Of a stretch of 13,856 bases of DNA, positions 6,449 to 12,584 are shown in pieces (within the stretch, counting starts at the first letter, position 1; the number at the start of each line of letters is the position of its first letter). Source of the DNA: JACMIU01 sp043763605 (GTDB taxonomy: Bacteria > Armatimonadota > Armatimonadia > Armatimonadales > Armatimonadaceae); NCBI GenBank assembly GCA_043763605.1, contig JAYULM010000211.1, positions 1-13,856 of the forward strand, read 5' to 3'. Position numbers and translations under genes: made by a program. The notes below the pieces were generated by a model that saw nothing but the letters and a program-made list of their open reading frames with translations, searched no databases and had not been told where the DNA came from.

Positions 6449-8092
6449 ATGCCGACCGCGAACATTCCCACTCAGGCGACCGACGCTCCCACCGTTTCCC
6501 TGCGCGGCATCGGCAAAACATTCGGTATACTGGTCGCCCTGTCCGACGTTTCGGTGACGCTCGCCCCGGGCTCACGCCACGCCATAGTAGGCGAAAACGG
6601 CGCGGGCAAATCCACCCTGATGAAAATCCTTTTCGGCGGATTGCGCCCGGATACCGGCGCGGTGTATCTGGACGACAAACCCGCCCGTTTCGCTTCGCCG
6701 CAGGACGCCATCGCCGCCGGGATCGGTATGGTACACCAACATTTCGAGTTGATCCCGCCGTTCACAGTCGCCGAAAACGTAGTGCTCGGCGCGGAAGTCG
6801 GCGGCATTGTTCTCGACCGCTCCGAAGCCGAAAAACGGGTACGCGCCCTCGCGGAAGAAAGTGGATTACCCATCGATCCCGCCGCACGTGTCGAAACACT
6901 GTCCGTCGCCGCGCAACAACGCACCGAAATTCTAAAAGCCCTGTACCGGCGTGCGCGGGTCCTGATCCTCGACGAACCCACCGCAACACTCGCCCCGTCT
7001 GAAGCGCGCGATCTGTGGGCGGCGGCGCGACGCCTTTCCGACGCCGGAACCACGGTCGTTTTCATCACGCACAAATTGGACGACGTTATGGCACACGCCG
7101 AAACCGTGACGGTCTTGCGGCGCGGCAAGCACATTCTTACCAAACCGGTGCACGAAACCAACCCGGCAGAACTGGCGCGCGCGATGGTGGGAGAAGCGGT
7201 TGCCCCGGTTGCCCTCACCCCTGGGCACCCTCTGGCTCCCCCTCTCCCCCCGAAGGGAGAGGGGTACCCAGATAAAACGCCTGCCGGGAGCGGGGCGTCC
7301 ACGCGTTCCCCTTCCGTCTCCCCTCTCCCTTCGGGGGGAGAGGGGCTGGGGGTGAGGGCACTCACAGTGCTCGGCAGTCGCGGCGAAATCGTGGTCGATG
7401 GTGCCATGCTCGATGTCCGCCCCGGCGAGATAGTCGGACTTGCGGGCGTGGATGGCTCCGGGCAGGTTGACCTGATCGAAGCCATCGTCGGGTTACGCCG
7501 GGTCACATCGGGAAGCCTGACGCTGAACGGCAAGTCGCTCGACGCGCTTTCGGTCGCGGCGCGGCGTTCGGCGGGGATCGGGTATGTGCCCGAGGACCGC
7601 CACCACCGGGCGATGGTGCTCGCGCTTTCGCTGGAAGAAAACGCCGTGCTCGGTCGGCACCGGGAAGCAGCGTTCTCGGATAAATTCGGCTTCCTGAACG
7701 TCCGGGCACTCCGCGCATTTCTGGCGGAAAAGACCGGCGCGTTCGACGTGCGCGGCGTCACGGCGGGCAACCCGGCGCGCTCCCTTTCGGGCGGGAACCA
7801 GCAGAAGTTAGTGATGGCGCGGGAGTTGTCGCGTATCCCGGCACTGCTCCTTGCTTCCCAACCCACGCGCGGATTGGACTTCGGCGCGACGGCGTTCGTG
7901 CATGACGCCCTGCGGCGCGAACGAGACCGGGGCGCGGCGGTGCTCGTGCAGTCGCTCGACCTCGCCGAAGTTCTCGCCCTGTCCGACCGGGTCGCGGTGA
8001 TGCTTGGGGGAAAGATCGTCGCGGTGCTTGAAAAATTGGATGCCACGGAGGAGCGGATCGGGGCACTGATGACGGGGGCAGGGGACCGTTGA
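6449..8092 (+). CDS. BmpA/Yuf-type (nucleoside/simple sugar) ABC transporter, double ATPase subunit
   Basis: A 547-aa protein with two ATP-binding domains in tandem, powering uptake through a partner permease; relatives import nucleosides or simple sugars. Domain 1 has Walker A GENGAGKST (48-56), Q-loop HQHFE, LSVAAQQ (151-157), Walker B VLILDEPT (171-178) and FITHKL. Domain 2 has the degenerate Walker A GVDGSGQ (333-339) normal for this family, LSGGNQQ (446-452) and QPTRGLD. Residues about 255-304 are a Pro/Gly/Ser-rich linker encoded by a palindromic repeat element, making the protein longer than the usual 500-520 aa. In domain 1 the signature Gly after LSV is Ala (A154), which is unusual. 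The ATG at 6449 is chosen because upstream extension overlaps queG and matches nothing; no clear Shine-Dalgarno is seen. Its stop overlaps the permease start (TTGA). Confidence 0.94.
   Translation: MPTANIPTQATDAPTVSLRGIGKTFGILVALSDVSVTLAPGSRHAIVGENGAGKSTLMKILFGGLRPDTGAVYLDDKPARFASPQDAIAAGIGMVHQHFELIPPFTVAENVVLGAEVGGIVLDRSEAEKRVRALAEESGLPIDPAARVETLSVAAQQRTEILKALYRRARVLILDEPTATLAPSEARDLWAAARRLSDAGTTVVFITHKLDDVMAHAETVTVLRRGKHILTKPVHETNPAELARAMVGEAVAPVALTPGHPLAPPLPPKGEGYPDKTPAGSGASTRSPSVSPLPSGGEGLGVRALTVLGSRGEIVVDGAMLDVRPGEIVGLAGVDGSGQVDLIEAIVGLRRVTSGSLTLNGKSLDALSVAARRSAGIGYVPEDRHHRAMVLALSLEENAVLGRHREAAFSDKFGFLNVRALRAFLAEKTGAFDVRGVTAGNPARSLSGGNQQKLVMARELSRIPALLLASQPTRGLDFGATAFVHDALRRERDRGAAVLVQSLDLAEVLALSDRVAVMLGGKIVAVLEKLDATEERIGALMTGAGDR
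7212..7358. repeat. Composite palindromic repeat inserted in frame in the ATPase gene
   Basis: A 147-bp element bounded by CCCTCACCC (7212-7220) and GGGTGAGGG (7350-7358). Each half carries the same 10-bp-stem hairpin, CCCCTCTCCC with GGGAGAGGGG: left 7239-7264 with loop CCCGAA, right 7320-7345 with loop TTCGGG. The halves are inverted copies around a unique 55-bp centre (7265-7319). The length is exactly 49 codons, so the reading frame is kept; the translated piece (with PLPPKGEG and PLPSGGEGLG) falls between the two ATPase domains. The design resembles GC-rich dispersed palindromes and MITE-like elements; no transposase is present. Confidence 0.85.
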
Positions 8093-9129
8093 GAACAGAA
8101 ACTCTCGCCGCCTCGTTCCTGCGCGCACTTGTCGCGCTCCTTGCCGCGCTCGTCCTGGGCGGAATTGTGATCGCCGTCGCGCAGAAAGATATTTCCGCGC
8201 CACTACGTGCCTATTCCGCGCTCTTCGCCGGGGCGGTCGGGTCACCGCTCGGATGGTCGTATACCCTGTCACGCACGATGCCGATCCTATTAACCGGGAT
8301 CGGGGTGTCGGTCGCGCTGGCGGCGGGCTTGTTCAACATCGGGGCGGAGGGGCAACTCGCGGTCGGCGGCCTGGCGGCGGCGGCGGTGGGTTTTTCGGCG
8401 AAGGGGTTGCCCGCGCCACTCGTTTTGTTCCTCGCATTGCTCGCCTCTGTCGTCGCCGGGGCTGGCTGGGCGTTCCTGCCCGCCTACCTGAAGGAGAAGC
8501 GCGGCGCACACGAAGTGATCACCGCGATCCTGCTGAACTATATCGCGCAAAATGTTACCCGGTACCTCGTCTCGAATCCGCTTAAAGACACCTCCTCGCC
8601 CGGATCACAGCGCACCCCCGAGGTCCTCGCTACGTTGCCCCGTCTCTACCCGCAGTTCGACGTTCACGCGGGGCTTCTTATCGCGGTCGTAGTTGTGGTC
8701 GCTGTCGCCGTTTTGCTCCAGCGCACGGTATGGGGCTACGAAACGCGCATGGTCGGGGCGGGGTCGGGGGCGTCGGAAGCCGCCGGGATTGCTGTTAGCG
8801 CGGTGCGCATCCGCGCGATGCTGGTTTCCGGTGCGCTGTGCGGTCTCGCGGGGGCGGTCTTGATCCTCGGGGTAGTCCCGTTCAAATCGTACCCCGCCGA
8901 CTTCTACGGCGCGGGCTACGGTTTCGATGGTCTCGCCGTCGCGCTACTCGCGGGCGGTTCGCCGTGGGGAGTGCTCCCGGCGGCACTCCTCTTCGGCGCG
9001 CTCGGCGCGGGTGCGGAGGAGATGGAGTTCCACGCCAACATCTCCAAACAGATCGTCGCCGTGGTTCAGGCGATTTTGATCGTTGCCGTTGCGGCGCGTT
9101 TCGTGTTGCCGCGCTGGAAGCGGGGGTAG
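8089..9129 (+). CDS. BmpA/Yuf-type ABC transporter permease
   Basis: A 346-aa integral membrane protein of the BPD_transp_2 family, partner of the double ATPase just upstream. Family signature: LLTGIGVSVALAAGLFNIGA (67-86), followed by EGQLAVGG, then EKRGAHEVITAILLNYIA (136-153), the ATPase-docking region, and GYGFDGLAVALLAGGSPWG (276-294). Eight or more hydrophobic segments are visible. Translation starts at a TTG whose last two bases belong to the ATPase stop codon (TTGA), indicating coupled translation. Relatives (YufP, NupP and similar) are normally followed by a second, shorter permease; here the next gene is on the opposite strand, so the partner is missing or elsewhere. The substrate cannot be read from sequence; a nucleoside is the best guess by family. 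Confidence 0.93.
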   Translation: MRTETLAASFLRALVALLAALVLGGIVIAVAQKDISAPLRAYSALFAGAVGSPLGWSYTLSRTMPILLTGIGVSVALAAGLFNIGAEGQLAVGGLAAAAVGFSAKGLPAPLVLFLALLASVVAGAGWAFLPAYLKEKRGAHEVITAILLNYIAQNVTRYLVSNPLKDTSSPGSQRTPEVLATLPRLYPQFDVHAGLLIAVVVVVAVAVLLQRTVWGYETRMVGAGSGASEAAGIAVSAVRIRAMLVSGALCGLAGAVLILGVVPFKSYPADFYGAGYGFDGLAVALLAGGSPWGVLPAALLFGALGAGAEEMEFHANISKQIVAVVQAILIVAVAARFVLPRWKRG

Positions 9130-9144
9130 GTGGTTGGGCTGTCC

Positions 9145-9558
9145 CTACGTTTCGGGTTCTGAATCACCCGAAACGCGCAGGGCATTGATCACCCGTTCTA
9201 GCGCCACGCCGACACCGACCCCGGCGATATAGCAGGCGATGTCGCTCCACAGGAAGCCGAAGCCCAGCACTAGCCCCCCCGCGCGGGTGTGACGGATCGC
9301 ATCCAGCCATGCCGGATGAAACAACTGGCTAATCTCGATGCAGAAGGCGAAAGCAAGCGCGGCAGAGGCGACCCACGCTGTAGCCGCTTTCGTCCACACG
9401 GTGCCGACCAGCCAGAAGACCGCCAATGCCCAGAGAGCGTCCGGGGCGTAGGCGGCGATGGCGGGGAGCAAAAACGCGCCGAAACGTCGCGTCAGCAAGC
9501 CGATCACGAGTGTGGCGGCGAGCAACGCCGAATACAGTACGCGATTACGTGTCGTCAC
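9145..9558 (-). CDS. DUF2809 family small membrane protein
   Basis: A 137-aa protein with four hydrophobic segments (about 8-22, 40-54, 60-78, 104-120). Family marks of DUF2809 are APDALWALAVFW (38-49), FCIEISQLFHPAWLDAIR (72-89) and LGFGFLWSDIACYIAGVGVG (98-117). The family has no known function; it is distantly like VanZ-type membrane proteins in size and layout. The start is GTG at 9558, backed by a strong GGAGGGA about six bases upstream on the minus strand. It converges on the permease gene with 15 bp between stops and no terminator visible. Confidence 0.85.
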   Translation of the reverse strand: MTTRNRVLYSALLAATLVIGLLTRRFGAFLLPAIAAYAPDALWALAVFWLVGTVWTKAATAWVASAALAFAFCIEISQLFHPAWLDAIRHTRAGGLVLGFGFLWSDIACYIAGVGVGVALERVINALRVSGDSEPET

Positions 9559-9733
9559 TACGTCCCTCCCTCATCGCATCTCTCATCTTTACCACGAAAT
9601 CGCTGGTTGTGGACAAGCCGGGAAAGAAGGAGGCGACTCCGGCGGGCGGATGTGACCACGACAATTATTCAGCCGTCGCGGTTGGCGCGAGTGAAATGGA
9701 AATGCCTTGCGGCGGAAGGTGCAGAGCTTTCCA
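9559..9733. other. Intergenic 175 bp between DUF2809 and orphan gene
   Basis: This gap lies upstream of DUF2809 and downstream of the 92-aa gene on the same strand. Apart from the DUF2809 Shine-Dalgarno at its left end, no promoter, terminator or coding frame with support was seen. Confidence 0.4.
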
Positions 9734-10012
9734 TTAAACTTCATAGGCGTAACGCCCGTTCGGTTTTGTGAAAGCGCGTGCGACCGCTGTTGCTTCGTCG
9801 TGGCTGTCAATGACTTTATCAAACCAGTGGTAGACGCCACGAATCAGCATATAGGTTCCCCGTCCACCTGCGAAGACTGTACCATAACCGGTTGTATGCC
9901 CCGCCGCATTTAGGCGCATCGCTAAATCTGCCGCGTCTATCGTCTTACCTTCCGCGAAAAGTTTGTTGGCAAGTTCACGCACAAACTGCCTCTTACGTGT
10001 CAACTCTTCCAT
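9734..10012 (-). CDS. Hypothetical 92-aa protein
   Basis: Not recognised. From the ATG at 10012 it reads MEELTRKRQFVRELANKL as a charged helix, then TIDAADLAMRLNAAGHTTGYG (about 24-44), which has the helix-turn-helix-like spacing of small DNA-binding domains, then GGRGTYMLIRGVYHWFDKVI and a C-terminal stretch ending in NGRYAYEV. A DNA-binding role is only a guess from that pattern. The start is decided by GGAGG (10021-10025) seven to eight bases upstream. The frame stays open to a TTG at 10162, but that extension (50 residues) crosses an intrinsic terminator hairpin and has no Shine-Dalgarno, so it is rejected. A TATTAT box at 10073-10078 on the minus strand could be its -10. It stands alone in an accessory patch next to a toxin-antitoxin pair. 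Confidence 0.6.
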   Translation of the reverse strand: MEELTRKRQFVRELANKLFAEGKTIDAADLAMRLNAAGHTTGYGTVFAGGRGTYMLIRGVYHWFDKVIDSHDEATAVARAFTKPNGRYAYEV

Positions 10013-10103
10013 AGCAAATTCCTCCGCCGAAACGTTCAACGAGTGGGCGAAAATGTCCTGCGTGTGCTTGGCATAATACACCGGAAGGAAACCTGGTACA
10101 TGG

Positions 10104-10130
10104 AAAAAACGCCCCTCAAAAGGGCCGTTT
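10104..10130 (-). terminator. Intrinsic terminator reading leftward
   Basis: Read on the minus strand: AAACGGCCCT, loop TTTG, AGGGGCGTTT, giving a 9-bp stem with one C-C type mismatch and a run of six T at its end. It would stop leftward transcripts arriving from 10131-10480. It lies just upstream of the 92-aa gene's likely promoter, insulating it. Confidence 0.6.
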
Positions 10131-10203
10131 GCCAACGCCGCCGTGCTTGGCAAGGCTATCAACGACGAATAATTGAAGCCGCTTCTCGAACCCGCGCCAG
10201 TAG

Positions 10204-10398
10204 TCCGAGGTCGCTATCAGCGTCGAAAACGGCGACTATTTGATCGCAGACTCGCTCAAAGAAGCCCACACTGCGCTTCATGCCCGCTATCCCGGCATCG
10301 TCTCCATGTCGCGCGCTATCGGCGTCGAGACCAACCTCGGCCTGCTGGCGCGGGTTCGCCGAAACTTCGTTCAGACTGCTTTGGCGGGAACCAGGTAG
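10204..10398 (+). pseudogene. Probable gene remnant (C-terminal piece of an unknown protein)
   Basis: An open stretch of 64 codons before a TAG at 10396 with protein-like composition: VENGDYLIADSLKEAHTALH, then ARYPGIVSMSRAIG and LGLLARVRRNF. It has no ATG or GTG start and no Shine-Dalgarno, and a stop (10201-10203) precedes it. A second protein-like scrap (ending GKAINDE, stop at 10170-10172) lies just upstream in another frame, as expected from a frameshifted, decayed gene. The family is not recognised. It may instead be chance. Confidence 0.35.
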
Positions 10399-10454
10399 GT
10401 CGTCATCGAAACGCTTTAATCAGTCGCCTCACTGGGATGTTTACCGCACCCGTT

Positions 10455-10476
10455 TGGTATAATGGCGGCAGGAGGA
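10455..10476 (+). promoter_or_regulatory. Extended -10 promoter and Shine-Dalgarno of the toxin-antitoxin operon
   Basis: TGG followed by a perfect TATAAT (10455-10463) is an extended -10 element; no good -35 is seen. AGGAGGA (10470-10476) follows at once, five bases from the ATG at 10481. The transcription start would fall almost on the Shine-Dalgarno, giving a leader of only about 11 nt. Confidence 0.6.
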
Positions 10477-10480
10477 ACCG

Positions 10481-10726
10481 ATGACCCTATCTATCACCGT
10501 GCCGGATTCGATTGCCACGCGCCTTGTCGCCCTGCCGCAAGCCGAGCGCGATTCTCTTGTCACCGAACTGCTCACCGACGCGTGGGACGCTGAAGACGAC
10601 CTGCGCGAGCGCGAAGAAGCCGCGATCCGACGCGGAATCGCCGACAAAGAAGCGGGACGGTTTAAGACGTTCACGACGTTTGAAGCGTTCCGCGACGAGT
10701 GCTTAGCGAGAACCGGGCGAAAATGA
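10481..10726 (+). CDS. Antitoxin of a RelE/ParE-type toxin-antitoxin pair
   Basis: An 81-aa protein placed directly before the toxin with a 4-bp ATGA overlap, the usual antitoxin-first order. The N-terminus LSITVPDSIATRLVALP (3-19) looks like a short beta strand and helix of a DNA-binding dimerisation unit; the middle (about 20-55) is a strongly charged helix; the C-terminus (about 56-81, GRFKTFTTFEAFRDECLA) is the likely toxin-binding tail. Such antitoxins neutralise the toxin and repress their own promoter. It carries the best ribosome-binding site in the window (AGGAGGA). No strict ribbon-helix-helix match can be claimed by eye; the call rests mainly on size, layout and the partner. Confidence 0.72.
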   Translation: MTLSITVPDSIATRLVALPQAERDSLVTELLTDAWDAEDDLREREEAAIRRGIADKEAGRFKTFTTFEAFRDECLARTGRK

Positions 10727-11124
10727 GCGACGCCGACGAACCCCCTATCGTTTATGTTGTTGAAATGACGAACGGTTTTTTTGCCGATCTTGACGATGGC
10801 TGGGAGCATTTTCGCTTTCATGCGAGCGAAGCGATTGCCGACGAATGGCGCGAATCCATCATTCGTGCCGTGTGGCAAATTGTCGACAACCCGCTTGGCT
10901 ACCCGCTCCCTTTGGAACACGCACACTTCAAGCACCCGGTGCGGCGTCTGCTTCACCAACGCACGAAAACTTCCGCGACCTACCGCGTTTTGTTTTGTTT
11001 GGAAGAGCCGGTTGCGCGAGAAGACGGAACGCAAGCAACGTCGGTCGTTGTGTTCGCCGCTATCCATGCTTCCGCGAGACCGTTATCGGCGCGAAAAGTC
11101 CGTGCGTTGGAGCGGCGGAACTGA
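10723..11124 (+). CDS. RelE/ParE superfamily toxin
   Basis: A 133-aa protein overlapping the antitoxin stop by ATGA. It follows the RelE/ParE fold pattern: strand IVYVVEMTNGFFADL (9-23), a helix HASEAIADEWRESIIRAVWQ, then PVRRLLHQRTKTSATYRVLFCLE (basic and Tyr/Arg-rich, as in the active face) and VVVFAAIHASARPL near the end. RelE members cut mRNA on ribosomes and ParE members poison gyrase; sequence by eye does not decide which. It is longer than the usual 85-100 aa, with an extra segment PVAREDGTQATS between the last strands. The ATG at 10723 is chosen over the in-frame upstream TTG-type start at 10699 because of the overlap. Confidence 0.78.
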   Translation: MSDADEPPIVYVVEMTNGFFADLDDGWEHFRFHASEAIADEWRESIIRAVWQIVDNPLGYPLPLEHAHFKHPVRRLLHQRTKTSATYRVLFCLEEPVAREDGTQATSVVVFAAIHASARPLSARKVRALERRN

Positions 11125-11238
11125 CCGATTAGAAGGGCGAAACCGGAAATCAGCTCCGGTCGCGGTCGCGCCCGTCACTGTGTCCCGCTCCGTCAGTCCC
11201 GCAATTCTCGCCTCCGGGCGCGGTTACTCGCCCGCGTA
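11125..11238. other. Convergent gap between toxin and trkA
   Basis: Contains one small stem (ACCGGA 11142-11147 with TCCGGT 11155-11160, 7-nt loop) without a T run. No coding frame or clear terminator. Confidence 0.3.
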
Positions 11239-11901
11239 TCAATACGAACCGGTGAACGACTGCCGCAACTCGCCTTCCTTGTCCGCCGCGACCAGTGCGA
11301 GCACCGTGTCACCGATGAGCAGCAGCATCTCCGGCGACGGCAGGACGGCGACATTTTCCCGGATCACGGCGATGATATGTGCCCCGGTAGGCATGTGGAC
11401 TTCGCTGATGACTTTTCCCGGCACGGGCGACTGTTTCGATAACTCGATCTGGACGATCTCCAGATTGCCTTTCGATAGCGCGGCGAGGGGGACGACCTGA
11501 TCCGATTCGATCTCCTGTTCGATAAGGTTGAAGATGATCCGCGTGGACGATACCGTGGTGTCGATGCCGAGTTTGGCGAACAACGGCTCGTTAAGCGGCG
11601 AGTTGACCCGAGCGATGGTACGCGACGCCGCGAACCGTCGTTTCGCCATCTGGCAGACGACCAGGTTATCCTCGTCCTCTCCAGTAACGGCGACAATAAC
11701 ATCGGCGCGGGCGAATCCCACTTCCTCCATCACGCGCACCTCGCAACCGTCGCCCTGCAACGCCATGTCGCCCAACTCCTCGACCAGTTGCGCGGCACGC
11801 CCCCGGCTTTTTTCCAGCAGCAAAACTTCGTGCCCGGCGGCGGCAAGATCTTTTGTCAGATAGTAGCCGACGTTCCCGCCGCCGACAATAATACAGTACA
11901 T
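11239..11901 (-). CDS. TrkA-family K+ uptake regulator (TrkA-N plus TrkA-C)
   Basis: A 220-aa cytoplasmic regulatory subunit of Trk/Ktr potassium transporters. Residues 1-120 are a Rossmann-type RCK domain that binds nucleotide: MYCIIVGGGNVGYYL with GGGNVG (7-12), acidic end of strand 2 at LLLEK (27-31), and VIVAVTGEDEDNLV (68-81). Residues about 136-217 are a TrkA-C domain (NLEIVQIELSKQSPVPGK, then MPTGAHIIAVIRE and GDTVLALV). The start has AAGGAG ideally placed, overlapping the stop of the upstream gene, which lies 11 bp away; the two are one operon. The pairing of a longer and a shorter TrkA protein is like CeoB/CeoC of mycobacteria. No membrane subunit (TrkH/KtrB) is in the window. Confidence 0.92.
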   Translation of the reverse strand: MYCIIVGGGNVGYYLTKDLAAAGHEVLLLEKSRGRAAQLVEELGDMALQGDGCEVRVMEEVGFARADVIVAVTGEDEDNLVVCQMAKRRFAASRTIARVNSPLNEPLFAKLGIDTTVSSTRIIFNLIEQEIESDQVVPLAALSKGNLEIVQIELSKQSPVPGKVISEVHMPTGAHIIAVIRENVAVLPSPEMLLLIGDTVLALVAADKEGELRQSFTGSY

Positions 11902-11912
11902 GGGTTTTCTCC

Positions 11913-12392
11913 TTACGCGCCTGTCGCCGTTGGTTCCACCGGCTTTTGTCCGCTACGAACCGTTTGTAATTCACTGATCAGATTTTCCACCGCTTTACCG
12001 CCCGCAAGGTCGAACATCAGGTTTGCCGCGATGCTGGTCGTGCAAAGGGTGTGGATACCCATCTCGCGATAAGCCGCCGCCCGCGCCGGGTCATAGACAC
12101 GGGTCATGACGAGGGGAATATCGAACACGGTTTTCGCGATCTGTGTCGCCATCAGGTTCCGGTTGTCGCCGTCGGTGACGGCGACGAAAACGTCTGCTCC
12201 CTCGATACCGGCGCGCTTTAGCACGGAAATGTCCGTGCCAGTCCCGACGAGACGGGTTCCGCGAAACTTCGTACCAAGCCGCCGGAACGCGTCCGAGGTA
12301 AGATCGATGATCGTCACCTCCGCGCCAGACTCGGCGAACATCCGGGCGAGCGTCGCGCCGACGCGCCCGCAACCGACAATAATAGCTTTCAT
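11913..12392 (-). CDS. TrkA-N (RCK) domain protein, single domain
   Basis: A 159-aa protein with only the nucleotide-binding RCK half of a TrkA: MKAIIVGCGRVGATLARMF with GCGRVG (7-12), strand 2 ending TIIDL with Asp30, and VFVAVTDGDNRNLMA (68-82). It lacks the TrkA-C domain and ends in a short Pro/Thr tail. It precedes the two-domain trkA by 11 bp, so the products probably form a hetero-oligomeric gating ring for a K+ transporter encoded elsewhere. The ATG at 12392 has only a weak GTAGG upstream. Full-length TrkA of enterobacteria carries two RCK units in one chain; here they are split over two genes. Confidence 0.88.
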   Translation of the reverse strand: MKAIIVGCGRVGATLARMFAESGAEVTIIDLTSDAFRRLGTKFRGTRLVGTGTDISVLKRAGIEGADVFVAVTDGDNRNLMATQIAKTVFDIPLVMTRVYDPARAAAYREMGIHTLCTTSIAANLMFDLAGGKAVENLISELQTVRSGQKPVEPTATGA

Positions 12393-12552
12393 GATTGTTG
12401 CCTACCGTGAATCGGGGCGAATTTTCTTCGCCGCCGCTGTTTTTTCGAACCGGATCGCGAACCACGCTGATCGCCATACAGAACGTTGGCGACTGGATCA
12501 GAAAATACCTGCTTTACGCAGGAACCGGATTCGTCTCTCAATAATTAAGTTA

Positions 12553-12569
12553 CGGCACGAACCGTGCCG
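12553..12569. promoter_or_regulatory. 17-bp palindrome before the GNAT gene
   Basis: CGGCACG, AAC, CGTGCCG: a perfect 7-bp inverted repeat immediately upstream of the GGAAGGA ribosome-binding site (12569-12575) of the acetyltransferase gene. It could be an operator, or a hairpin in the leader that affects ribosome access. It lies in the 192-bp divergent gap with trkA (12393-12584); the only -10-like candidate is AATAAT in the AT-rich stretch around 12540. Confidence 0.45.
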
Positions 12570-12584
12570 GAAGGAACCGCACCG

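Noticed and set aside
7212..7358. CRISPR-like or terminator interpretation of the repeat
   Set aside because: Only two inverted copies, no regular spacers, and it is inside an open reading frame.
6472..8046. Long minus-strand open frame opposite the ABC ATPase
   Set aside because: Its translation is Ser/Arg/Thr-rich low complexity, matches no family, and lies wholly antisense to a gene with intact ATPase motifs; it is a codon-bias shadow.
10013..10162. N-terminal extension of the 92-aa gene to TTG 10162
   Set aside because: It crosses an intrinsic terminator and lacks a ribosome site, whereas the ATG at 10012 has GGAGG.
10100..10243. Short plus-strand frame starting MEKTPLKRAV
   Set aside because: It has a GGAAGGA-like upstream sequence but is Arg-rich, only 47 codons, and runs through the terminator hairpin; no support as a gene.
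10441..11067. Minus-strand frame of 208 codons opposite the toxin-antitoxin genes
   Set aside because: Antisense to two coupled genes with a good promoter and ribosome site; composition is shadow-like.
12416..12432. Stem GGCGAA/TTCGCC upstream of the single-domain TrkA gene
   Set aside because: Only 6 bp, with the T run not adjacent; not good enough for a terminator or operator.
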